NCBI GenBank assembly: GCA_963768075.1
Contig: CAVYHD010000001.1
Coordinates: 166,074-230,073, forward strand
Direction of reading: 5' to 3'
From: QHXW01 sp963768075
GTDB taxonomy: Bacteria > Acidobacteriota > Terriglobia > Bryobacterales > Bryobacteraceae
DNA length: 64,000 nucleotides
The position numbers and the translations under genes were made by a program. Positions within the stretch are counted from its first letter, which is position 1. Each line of letters begins with the position of its first letter. This document shows positions 35,724 to 42,854 of this stretch, piece by piece. Below the pieces are notes generated by a model. That model made no database searches, was not told where the DNA came from, and saw only the letters and a list, made by a program, of their open reading frames with translations.

Positions 35724-35993
35724 TTGGGAAAGCCGGTCTTCCTGCTCAGCAGCGAGCTAATCCGGGCGGCTCGGGCTCTCTTGCGATGGGAGCAGCGAGA
35801 CCTATCGCGCGCCTCCTCAGTCTCCCTGCCTACGGTCAAACGACTTGAATCAAAGCCCGGTGCTATGGCCGCGCACGGATCTACGGTGACAGCGCTTCGG
35901 AAAGCACTTGAATCCGCAGGCGTCGAGTTCATCGACGAGAACGGTGGAGGCCCCGGAGTGCGCCTGCGAAAGCGGCAACAGAAAAAACTTTAG
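35724..35993 (+). CDS. Xre-family HTH regulator
   Basis: An 89-residue protein starting at TTG 35724. LIRAARALLRWEQRDLSRASSVSLPTVKRLES is a Xre-type helix-turn-helix, followed by TVTALRKALESAGVEFIDENGGGPGVRLRKR, the C-terminal block commonly seen in short rhizobial Xre regulators. The gene lies just after two palindromes and is divergent from YqaJ-ERF, so it probably represses that operon and itself. The ribosome-binding site is weak, and an alternative nearby start cannot be excluded. Confidence 0.78.
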   Translation: MGKPVFLLSSELIRAARALLRWEQRDLSRASSVSLPTVKRLESKPGAMAAHGSTVTALRKALESAGVEFIDENGGGPGVRLRKRQQKKL

Positions 35994-36404
35994 AATTTCG
36001 CGGGTTCCACTTACTAAGCCGCCGCGGCATCGCGTGCCCGGTAAGAAGCGATCGTGCGCAGTCCGCAAGACAATCGACCTCTTGATCGGGACCTGGTGCA
36101 TCGAAAACCGCGCGTCGCTGCTCCACAACGATAGCGATTTTCATCCAATGACCCGCAATCGGGCTCAGGGAGTTCAAAGGTCGAGAGAGGTAGCTTTAAG
36201 CGCCCTCCGGTCGAGTTGATCGACGAGGAAGCTCCTGATCACGGCGTCAGCGAATTGCTTACAAATGTCAACTACTAGCCTATAAAACCCGAACCGTTGG
36301 GGACGCGCACGATTCACTTCGCGCAAATTATGAAGTCAGAACCGGTGGTGCCGATTACCAGAAATGGGGAACAAGTGGCGCGTCGTAACGCTTTTGCGCC
36401 TCCA
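35994..36404. other. gap without a convincing gene
   Basis: No open frame in this stretch has a persuasive protein pattern or ribosome-binding site. One short segment at about 36206-36250 translates to VELIDEE, faintly like the Xre C-terminal block at 35930, and may be a degraded copy. Confidence 0.4.
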
Positions 36405-36465
36405 ATTTTCCTGTTCTGCCAGAATTAATTTCCCTGCTCTGCTCGAAAAAATTCCCTGCTTTGAG
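36405..36465. repeat. three tandem copies of a 16-base motif, about 23-base period
   Basis: AATTTTCCTGTTCTGC at 36405, AATTTCCCTGCTCTGC at 36428 and AAATTCCCTGCTTTG at 36450 form a direct repeat array with spacing of 22 to 23 bases. Similar AATTCCCTG-rich arrays are, as I recall, found between genes and near mobile DNA in rhizobia. No protein is encoded. The role is unknown. Confidence 0.55.
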
Positions 36466-36592
36466 GTGCGCCAGGACGTTTATAAGCAGTGCAGTGAGAG
36501 GCTCCTCGTTGCTGTCCACCTTTCAGATTTACCTCGGATCACCACAGGCGGAATCCGCCACCTGATTGCAAATACAAATTAGTTCGCAATCT

Positions 36593-37490
36593 TTAATCCT
36601 GAAACCCGCTATACGTAGCATCAAAACCAGGCTTTGCTTGACCCTTGACACAAGCAAGTGCAGCCATGCCCATCGCGATAACAATATCGATCTGATGCGA
36701 TTGTTTGTCCTTCGCAATCTTCCAGCCGCGCGGGCCTTCGACGGCGACAGCGCGCGATACCGCGAGACGGATCTCATCGTCGGGATAAACGAGAAGATTG
36801 CGGCCCTTGATCAACTGGAACAGATTTTCACCCATAGCCGTCAGATTGCCGACCGTCTGTGGGTATTCCTTCATCGGTATGCCTTCACGCAGCAGGCGTT
36901 GGCTCGATGCGGCCATTTGAAATGGGTCGTACCATACCGCACGAAGAGCGAAGCGTTGGTTCAAGTCACGTAGGGTCTGCTCCACGTCGATAGCAAAATC
37001 GATCTCTCGATTGGGATTCGGTGTGAAAATGCGATGAGTGACGAGCCGAACCTGCTGCTGGTCTTTACACCAGGTAACAGCAGCGAGCGCGGTCGAGTCG
37101 TGTCTGACTGAGGCATCAATGCCAACCCAGATCGGCACCGCACGATCGGCAACCATGCGACCAATCCGTAAATCAGTGCATTGGTCCCAGAAACGTCATG
37201 TCAATGAAGTCCGAAGTCGACGTCGACAAAGCGATTCTCAATCATGCGCGCGAATTGTATGGGCCGCAGACTGCGGCGCATGTCAGCGATCCAGGCCTCG
37301 GTTTGCCATGGGGCCACTGGTTCGTGGCTCCAGAACATAAGGATGCCATCGCCGGCATGAAGATTAGTCGAGACCTGAGGTTGTTTTGACCCGCGCTCGT
37401 AAAGCTCTTCGAGGAGCGCGCTTTCGTGCCGGAAGCCGGCATAGGTCACGGTCAGTCGACAGGCGATTGGCCGCGTGGGGGGTGGAACTA
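36593..37490 (-). pseudogene. phage terminase large subunit, truncated and frameshifted
   Basis: Two minus-strand pieces belong to one terminase. The upstream piece (about 37490-37190) reads LTLVPPPTRPIACRLTVTYAG, then GDGILMFWSHEPVAPWQTEAW and FARMIENRFV. The downstream piece (37156-36593) is the RNase-H-like nuclease domain: VPIWVGIDASVRHDSTAL, AVWYDPFQM, and GWKIAKDKQSHQIDIVIAMGMAAL. Between them the frame changes twice, via SDFIDM and FWDQCTDLRIGRMVADR. The N-terminal ATPase half is missing; an IS5-like left end begins at about 37487, so insertion probably cut it. A prophage remnant. Confidence 0.7.
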
Positions 37491-37765
37491 GGGTCAGAAC
37501 TCATTAATTTTTGCGCTGTGACAATACGATCCTGATTCTCTTTGGGAAGGGGGTTGGGATCATGCGCAGGAATCTATTTTGGCTAAGCGACGAGCAATGG
37601 AAGCGGATCGAACGGCATTTGCCGACGGATGTGCGTGGCGTCGAACGGTCGGATGACCGGCGCGTCATCAGCGGTATTGTGCAGGTTCTCAGGAGCGGCT
37701 GTCGCTGGTGCGATTGTCCGCCCGAGTATGGGCCGCCGACAACGATTTATAACCGCTTTGGTTTT
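37487..37765 (+). mobile_element. IS5-family element remnant, 5' end only
   Basis: A left end resembling GGGTCAGAACTCATT occurs at about 37491. A transposase N-terminus follows from ATG 37562: MRRNLFWLSDEQWKRIERHL, SDDRRVISGIVQVLRSGCRWCDCPPEYGPPTTIYNRF. Similarity ends at about 37762 and the remainder of the transposase, including the DDE residues, is missing. It abuts the truncated terminase, which supports insertion followed by deletion. Confidence 0.7.
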
Positions 37766-37949
37766 TTGAGCCCGGTGGTCTTCCTCCATTGCCCGGAGGA
37801 AAGGGACGTCCGCGGCGCATGTTCTGCTGAACTCTGGCGTGAACCAATCAACGTTCGAGGAGATAATCGTCGCGCGCGCCGCAGTAAATGGCGACTATTG
37901 CGGCAAACAAACTTTCTGTCACGAATAGTGGCGCGATTTCTGTCGCGAA

Positions 37950-38639
37950 TTAATCGCTATTTTGTTTTTTTACGCCGGCCTGGCGCCAGCCACTAGCTTT
38001 CTCCGCCTCGCGAAAAAGGCGGTGCGTAATTTTGTAGGGCTTAAATTGTTCAAGTTTTTTGATTGCTTCTCGCTGGGCTTTCCTGGTTCGAAGTGAGGCG
38101 ACGGTCGTATCACGATATGCGGCAGCGAGCTCTGATTTTTTCTGCATAGGGAATTTTCTTCCGGCTCGCTCTTCGCTCAACAGAGCGTCGAGTTGGGACT
38201 GCTTGATACAAAGTGGATAATTGGGCGCTTCATGCCACCGCTTCGGCTTGCCGAAAGGCCAATAGGTGCCTTGTTCCAGGATTCCGTCCGCCTCTGTTGT
38301 GGCCCAGAACTTCTCATCCACCCTTTGGGGACCGTCGGGCGTGAAATAAACAGCGTCAATTGTGCCCTGGTGTAGAGAATTGCGGAGCTGTTGCACCGTC
38401 ATTCCGACGAGCTCTCGGACCGTGTGCTCAAACGCATAGGGAAATTGCGGCCATGGCGCTCGGGTGAACGCTTCAAGGATCGCGTCTATCGTGCCATTGG
38501 TGCCCGCGGCGGTCGAACCCGCGGCTCTGACTGCCGCGCCACACTGTTCGGGAAACCAAAATTGCGCAGCCCTAAGGATCGCCTGAGCGGTCAAGACATA
38601 CCCTTCCGGGCAAAAAGAGCTCGCGATTTCGTTCGCCAT
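37950..38639 (-). CDS. hypothetical protein, 229 residues
   Basis: Unrecognised soluble protein from ATG 38639 (MANEIASSFCPEGYVLTAQAIL). The N-terminal half has regular helical periods and an aromatic-rich segment TYWPFGKPKRWHEAPNYPL near residue 125; the C-terminal 70 residues are lysine- and arginine-rich and probably coiled (RTRKAQREAIKKLEQFKPYK), which would suit nucleic-acid binding. It lies between two broken insertion sequences, so it may belong to mobile or phage cargo. No catalytic motif seen. Confidence 0.5.
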   Translation of the reverse strand: MANEIASSFCPEGYVLTAQAILRAAQFWFPEQCGAAVRAAGSTAAGTNGTIDAILEAFTRAPWPQFPYAFEHTVRELVGMTVQQLRNSLHQGTIDAVYFTPDGPQRVDEKFWATTEADGILEQGTYWPFGKPKRWHEAPNYPLCIKQSQLDALLSEERAGRKFPMQKKSELAAAYRDTTVASLRTRKAQREAIKKLEQFKPYKITHRLFREAEKASGWRQAGVKKQNSD

Positions 38640-38774
38640 GATGACCTGCGACTCCTGCTCAAGCCCACAACGCCGGGGGTGATCAGCCTAAACCTTTGTC
38701 CAGCAAGTAGGGTCGTTGATGCAACAAGCGGCCGCCTCGGCGGCGCTATTTCGCCGGGTCCCGTTAGGTGTAAA

Positions 38775-38793
38775 GGAATATAATCCCAATTAT
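38775..38793. promoter_or_regulatory. ATAATTGGGA-type motif, copy 1
   Basis: On the minus strand the site reads ATAATTGGGATTATATTCC. A near-identical motif on the plus strand lies at 42561-42579. The inner 12 bases GGATTATATTCC and GGAATATAATCC are reverse complements of each other. The site is between the divergent 37950 gene and the IS1595 transposase and could be a promoter/operator. Confidence 0.35.
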
Positions 38794-38854
38794 GAGACTT
38801 CACTCCACAAGGCCCAAATGCTAGTATTTCCTCAGATTTAGAGGGAATACTGCC

Positions 38855-39881
38855 ATGTCGAACGCCTTTGTAGCTTCGCACTTTCAGAGCCCCGAAAACG
38901 CTCGGGAATGGCTGGAAAGCCTCCGGTGGCCGGAAGGGCCGATCTGCTCGCACTGCGGGACCATCAACCACGCCTACAAGACGAAGAAGCCGGCTGGTAT
39001 CGTTGCGCGGAGAAGGAATGCCGGAAGGATTTCACGGTCACCACCGGCACCGTCATGGAGCGCAGCCATATCCCGTTGAACAAATGGCTGATGGCCTTCT
39101 ACCTCATGAACGCCTCTAAGAAGGGCGTCAGCGCGCATCAGCTTCACCGCGCCCTTGGCCTCGATTACAAATCGGCGTGGTTCATGTGCCACCGCATTCG
39201 CGAGGCGATGCGGTCTGGCGATCTTGGTCCGCTCGGCGGGGAAGGCAAGATCGTTGAGGCCGATGAGACCTATTACGGCCCGGTCGATAAGGCCAAGGTC
39301 CGCAGCAAGACCACTCGCGGACGGCCTTTCACCAAGAGCGGAAAGCCTGGTCCCGCAAACAAGCGTCCAATCGTTGCTCTGGTCGAACGCGGCGGAAACG
39401 TGCGTACATTCCATGTTCCCGTTGCCGATCAGGCGACAGTCGAGAAGATCGTCGCCGAGAACATCGCGCGCGAGTCGCGGCTACATACTGACGAAAGCAG
39501 GCTCTATTTCAATGCCGCAGACACCTTTGCCGCGCATGAGACCGTGCATCACACCTCCGGCGAATACGTCCGATATAAGATGGCCGCGCCATCCACACCA
39601 ATTCAGCCGAAGGCTACTTTTCGATCTTCAAACGCGGAATGCGCGGCGTCTACCAGCACTGCAAAGAGAAGCATTTGCATCGTTATTTGGCCGAGTTTGA
39701 TCACCGCTACAATCATCGCGTGGCGCTCGGCTACAGCGACATCGACCGCACGCTCGCCGCCATTCGCGGCATTGAAGGCAAGCGGTTGATGTACCGGCAA
39801 CCTGACAAAGCCGGATTTCAGCTTTCAGGCGAAACGATTCATTCGCTGGCGCAAGAAACATCCGCACCGCAGCGATCCTAG
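38855..39881 (+). pseudogene. IS1595-family (ISXO2-like) transposase with two one-base deletions
   Basis: Three successive frames give one transposase. Frame one from ATG 38855 has the zinc ribbon CSHCGTINHAYKTKK; frame two from about 38990 has AGWYRCAEKECRKDFTVTTGTVMERSHIPLNKW, then the first catalytic D in KIVEADETYYGP and the second in LHTDESRLY; frame three from about 39580 has DGRAIHTNSAEGYFSIFKRG with the third acidic residue and RGVYQHCKEKHLHRYLAEFDHRYNHR. Each break is repaired by adding one base (G near 38988, A near 39583). Either inactive or mis-sequenced. Ends of the element are not clear. Confidence 0.78.
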
Positions 39882-40042
39882 ACAGCTTGAATTGCCGTTC
39901 GGCGATGAATAGTGATTTTCCCGTTTGGCAATAAGCTATTGGCGAATATCGGTGGATAACGGGAGACCGTCATTTCCTTGAACGTGGCGACTCGGCTCTG
40001 ATACTCATTGGAAGTCCCCCATTTAGGAGTAATTGGTGCGCA

Positions 40043-40198
40043 ATGTCCAAGAAAACAGAAAATCCACCACCCAAGACCTCGCCGCATGTCAAACGCACTG
40101 CCGGCAAGGAACTCAAGGAAGGCAACAAGACCGAGCGCGAACTTGCCGGCTCCGTCGAACGGCATATCGAACCGCGCGAAACGCCAAAGAAAAAGTAA
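40043..40198 (+). CDS. small basic/acidic hydrophilic protein, 51 residues
   Basis: Starts at ATG 40043 with an AGGAG ribosome-binding site at 40024, and encodes MSKKTENPPPKTSPHVKRTA and then a lysine/glutamate-rich tail ending ETPKKK. No membrane segment or cysteine. Its codon pattern and good start context suggest a real small gene. Converges with the 40201 gene, leaving only two bases between them. Function unknown. Confidence 0.5.
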   Translation: MSKKTENPPPKTSPHVKRTAGKELKEGNKTERELAGSVERHIEPRETPKKK

Positions 40199-40200
40199 CG

Positions 40201-40470
40201 TCAGAGGTTAGTTATCTTCCGTACCGCGCTGCGCGGTATGCGAATGATCCCACAGGCTTGAGCGCGCTCGCACGCGACATCCCCTAAATTGGGAGCCAAG
40301 GCGAGCGCGCTTTTTGTTTTGGCGATCAAGAAGCCCACAGACCGGCAAAGCACGGCATCGGGAAGCGAATAATCGTCAACCCATTGCCAAGGCGAGAGAG
40401 GACGCTGGCTGTCCTCCCATTCGACAAGCACGATTGGATAACCGTTTGTCTTTGGCTGTGACTTGCGCAT
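40201..40470 (-). CDS. small conserved-looking protein, 89 residues
   Basis: From ATG 40470: MRKSQPKTNGYPIVLVEWED, then SQRPLSPWQWVDDYSLPDAV, FLIAKTKSALALAPNLGD and CGIIRIPRSAVRKI. The pattern (compact beta-rich protein with VEWEDS and CGIIRIP) resembles small phage-associated proteins I have seen in Proteobacteria, without a known role. It is the last member of a minus-strand run of six small genes between 41736 and 40201. Confidence 0.58.
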   Translation of the reverse strand: MRKSQPKTNGYPIVLVEWEDSQRPLSPWQWVDDYSLPDAVLCRSVGFLIAKTKSALALAPNLGDVACERAQACGIIRIPRSAVRKITNL

Positions 40471-40529
40471 GCGATCTCGCGTCGTCTAGAGTTGCCCCGA
40501 CGACGTGATTCGCGCTAGCGCGCATCAAG

Positions 40530-40560
40530 GATGGAAGCGGGGTGGCAGCCCCGCCACCAT
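40530..40560 (-). terminator. GC-rich hairpin after the 43-residue gene
   Basis: On the minus strand the sequence contains GGTGGCGGGGCTGCCACC, which folds as GGTGGC/GCCACC or alternatively GCGGGG/CCCCGC. It lies a few bases after the stop of the small gene ending at 40568. There is no long T tract, so it may be only a stabilising structure. Confidence 0.35.
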
Positions 40561-40567
40561 CAACCCT

Positions 40568-40699
40568 TTACGGAATATCGCACTCCAGAATCCAGTAAAG
40601 TTTGCCGTCACTGTGCTTTCGCGCGGTGAGGGATTCGCCACGCTTGGCGATGATTTCATACAAATCACCAAGCAGCCAGAAATTCAGACCAACGTTCAT
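40568..40699 (-). CDS. very small protein, 43 residues
   Basis: From ATG 40699, with GAGAAAGG as ribosome-binding site about eight bases before. Sequence MNVGLNFWLLGDLYEIIAKR then GESLTARKHSDGKLYWILEC and DIP. It looks like an alpha-beta mini-protein rather than random translation. After its stop a GC-rich hairpin occurs. Part of the small-gene run on the minus strand; function unknown. Confidence 0.45.
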   Translation of the reverse strand: MNVGLNFWLLGDLYEIIAKRGESLTARKHSDGKLYWILECDIP

Positions 40700-40830
40700 T
40701 TGCAAGCCTTTCTCAATAGGTCCGCGAAAATATCACCTAAGTAAGCTTCGAAGCCCACGCAATGGGCTTTTCTCCGTGCAAATCATACCTTTGTCAATCG
40801 GCTCGGATAGCAGTCCGGGCCGATTTCGTT

Positions 40831-41001
40831 TCAGGACAGGCGAGCAGCCATACAATCAACTTGGCACTGCGCCGCCCACATTTCCTGTTTGTATCTCCTA
40901 GCAAGATCAGGACGTAGATCGTGACCCTGTTCGTCCGTTATAATGAACGTTTCCAATTCAGCTAGTTGCCGTTTCGCAAAATCAAGAATTTCTTGCCACA
41001 T
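40831..41001 (-). CDS. very small protein, 56 residues
   Basis: From ATG 41001: MWQEILDFAKRQLAELETFI, ITDEQGHDLRPDLARRYKQE, MWAAQCQVDCMAARLS. It is a likely helical, amphipathic protein. The start is 25 bases after the lipoprotein gene stop on the same strand, consistent with one transcript. Not recognised. Confidence 0.45.
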   Translation of the reverse strand: MWQEILDFAKRQLAELETFIITDEQGHDLRPDLARRYKQEMWAAQCQVDCMAARLS

Positions 41002-41025
41002 CCTACACTCCGTTATTCCGCTAAC

Positions 41026-41340
41026 TCATTTTGATGGTGGTAATGCTAAAGGATTTTTGGGCGTTTGGGAATGTTCCTGAATGAAGCGGCCAAAGTCGTC
41101 TTTGTTATCAATTCTGGTCATCAAGTCCCATGCGACCGGTTCACCATCCAAATAGGAGAAAGACGTAAGCTGCCAAACGCGCCCCGTCGCCGTATCTAAC
41201 AGAAAAGTGTCTCTGGCCGCGTGTGGGCTAAAGACGATTTGAAATCGTGGTGGTGTTTCTGACGGCCAATTACAGGCTGCGAGTTCAATCGACACTAATA
41301 TCAGGCAAAGAAACAGGAAATATCTGGATTTCATAATCAA
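41026..41340 (-). CDS. small predicted lipoprotein
   Basis: A 104-residue protein with a signal peptide (YFLFLCLILVSIELAAC) ending in a lipobox LAAC, so it should be lipidated and membrane-tethered. The mature part FQIVFSPHAARDTFLLDTAT then GRVWQLTSFSYLDGEPVAWD looks like a small beta-strand domain, with the 'LLDTATGRVWQL' pattern seen in many short conserved lipoproteins. It sits in the minus-strand small-gene run. No functional assignment. Confidence 0.62.
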   Translation of the reverse strand: MIMKSRYFLFLCLILVSIELAACNWPSETPPRFQIVFSPHAARDTFLLDTATGRVWQLTSFSYLDGEPVAWDLMTRIDNKDDFGRFIQEHSQTPKNPLALPPSK

Positions 41341-41378
41341 CCTCTTCGATGGGCCGGGGACGCCATTCGAAGCGGGCT

Positions 41379-41567
41379 TTAATGTCGGCGCGATGCCTCG
41401 ATAAACAACGGAGATGAAACGTTAATGATTTTCTCCGCTCCATCATCCTCTTTGATTTTCAGCAGCGGGTATTCATAAGCTATGACTTTGCCATAGATGT
41501 ACGTTACGGAGTCAGGTTCTGTCGGATCGGTCATCGCAATCTTATATTCCCCACCAATCTCAAACAT
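41379..41567 (-). CDS. small protein, 62 residues, SH3-like impression
   Basis: MFEIGGEYKIAMTDPTEPDS then VTYIYGKVIAYEYPLLKIKE and DDGAEKIINVSSPLFIEASR. Alternating strand pattern suggests a tiny beta-barrel. Its ATG lies inside the end of the 41560 gene (eight-base overlap), so the two are probably translated together. Unknown function. Confidence 0.55.
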   Translation of the reverse strand: MFEIGGEYKIAMTDPTEPDSVTYIYGKVIAYEYPLLKIKEDDGAEKIINVSSPLFIEASRRH

Positions 41568-41736
41568 TTTTCTTTCCTTTGGATTTTTTCTTCGATTGCG
41601 CCGGGACGCCCTTCGGAGTCATGCTCTTGAGGGGCGTAGGTTTGGTATTCAATCCGGCTTTGACCGCAGCGACGAAGCGACGTTGAGCCTCTTCGTCGCT
41701 GTATTGTTCGTTGTCGCGTTGTGGGTGGCGTGCCAT
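41560..41736 (-). CDS. small basic protein, 58 residues
   Basis: From ATG 41736: MARHPQRDNEQYSDEEAQRR, FVAAVKAGLNTKPTPLKSMT and a lysine-rich tail. I recognise this pattern (SDEEAQRRFVAAVKAGLNTKP) from small proteins of rhizobia, where it is often paired with another tiny gene. It overlaps the following 62-residue gene by eight bases and shares its CATG start region with the divergent gene at 41735. The tail may bind nucleic acid. Confidence 0.6.
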   Translation of the reverse strand: MARHPQRDNEQYSDEEAQRRFVAAVKAGLNTKPTPLKSMTPKGVPAQSKKKSKGKKNV

Positions 41737-42382
41737 GGCAGAAGATAATCCTCTCTCAGACCATCCTATAGTCAAGAGATGGCAGGAACTCGGAGACGGG
41801 TTCCACATGACGATTGGCTATTGCATCGCGGCATGGGCTGACGTTGATGATATACTATTTCAAATCTTCAGCGATTGCATTGGCCCACGCGACCAGAGCG
41901 CCATCATATATTTCAAGACGCCCGGATTGGAAGCCCGGTTCTCACTGACCGATGAAATCGTAAAATCCGTGTTGCCGGAACCAGAAAGGAAATCTGGCGG
42001 CCATGATCATCCGAGCGTGATAGCATGGAAGAAAGCAATAGACGGCTATCAGGATTTGCTGAGTACTCGGCGTCGAATTGCCCATCATCCCGTCGCGGTC
42101 AAGATTGAATATCCCCAAGGGGCTCTCTTGAACCGATACCCACCGGGAAAAATGCCGATTGGAGGTGCAGTGCCAGCTATTCGTTCTGCGTATGAAATTT
42201 ACATGAGCGAAAACGAAAAATTGCGTGGCCGATCGGCGGACTTACCGGCGTTACGCATTAAAGACTTGGAGGACCATCAAGCGGCGGTTGGCGCTTTGGC
42301 TAATCGCCTTTTGGGTTTTCTGATCGACGTGCTGTCAAAGCCCGGCGTAGGACTGCCTTCGCCAAATCCTCCGCGGCCGTAG
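41735..42382 (+). CDS. hypothetical protein, about 215 residues
   Basis: From ATG 41735: MAEDNPLSDHPIVKRWQELG, then GFHMTIGYCIAAWADVDDIL and later DLLSTRRRIAHHPVAVKIEY. The helix pairs and the R-x3-H-like 'RRRIAHHPV' element recall HEPN-type nuclease folds, in which an R-x4-6-H motif is catalytic; this is a faint similarity, not an assignment. Its ATG and the divergent ATG at 41736 share the palindrome CATG. The downstream end overlaps the opposite-strand 61-residue gene. Confidence 0.52.
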   Translation: MAEDNPLSDHPIVKRWQELGDGFHMTIGYCIAAWADVDDILFQIFSDCIGPRDQSAIIYFKTPGLEARFSLTDEIVKSVLPEPERKSGGHDHPSVIAWKKAIDGYQDLLSTRRRIAHHPVAVKIEYPQGALLNRYPPGKMPIGGAVPAIRSAYEIYMSENEKLRGRSADLPALRIKDLEDHQAAVGALANRLLGFLIDVLSKPGVGLPSPNPPRP

Positions 42383-42485
42383 GGCCAATGTCATAGGCGG
42401 ATGCGCGCAAGAGCACATCTGCCCCCGCCTCGATCATCTCGGGCGTGATTTCAGGAATATCTTCCGGTTTCGATTTTTTGCCCAT
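42300..42485 (-). CDS. small protein, 61 residues
   Basis: MGKKSKPEDIPEITPEMIEA, then GADVLLRASAYDIGPTAAED and LAKAVLRRALTARRSENPKG. The PEITPEMIEAGADVL and DLAKAVLRRAL helices look like a real short protein common in rhizobial accessory DNA. It converges with and overlaps the previous gene by 83 bases, which is unusual and lowers confidence. Confidence 0.5.
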   Translation of the reverse strand: MGKKSKPEDIPEITPEMIEAGADVLLRASAYDIGPTAAEDLAKAVLRRALTARRSENPKGD

Positions 42486-42560
42486 GGCGCGCCAGAAATG
42501 CCCATCGCTACTGAGCTTTTCAAGGCAATACTATCCCTTGCGTCTTGTGGAGTCAACGCT

Positions 42561-42616
42561 ATAATTGGGAATATAATCCTAGACTATGCTCGCGTAAATC
42601 CCGCGTAAATTACGCG
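42561..42616. promoter_or_regulatory. promoter-like motif and palindrome without an adjacent regulator
   Basis: ATAATTGGGAATATAATCC at 42561-42579 matches the site at 38775 in the opposite orientation and contains a consensus-like TATAAT. Twenty-three bases later CGCGTAAAT is repeated (42591 and 42602), the second copy being the left half of a perfect 7-1-7 palindrome CGCGTAA-A-TTACGCG at 42602-42616. Downstream at about 42660 the sequence translates to VELIDENGG, like the end of the Xre protein at 35724, so a regulator gene may have been deleted here. Confidence 0.4.
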
Positions 42617-42854
42617 GAAACCAAAGATTGCGTCACAAAGCCAGGCGTGATTCCATATCGGGTCGAGCTCATCGACGAGAACGGCGGCGTGTCCGCCGCG
42701 TGCGCCGGCGCCACGACTACATGACTGATCGCGAGGTCATTGAGCGCAAGAGTTCAGCGGCAGTAAAGTTGGCAAGAACGAACCAATTTTCTCAAGGAAT
42801 ACAGTGCGGGATCGGCGCCTCTACTCCGCCACACACAAGTCTGCGAGGCAAAAC
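42617..42854. other. gap holding a possible Xre C-terminal stub
   Basis: The plus strand at about 42650-42720 reads RVELIDENGGVSAACAGA, comparable to GVEFIDENGGGPGVRLRKR of the Xre gene at 35724. No HTH precedes it. The rest of the gap has no convincing gene. Confidence 0.35.

Noticed and set aside
40505..40744. 79-codon plus-strand frame
   Set aside because: Its translation looks random and it is antisense to a better small gene at 40568-40699 that has a ribosome-binding site.
40751..40770. Rho-independent terminator AAGCCCA-CGCAA-TGGGCTTTT
   Set aside because: The seven-base stem is perfect but no plus-strand gene ends close before it and the T tract is only four bases; left out of the feature list.
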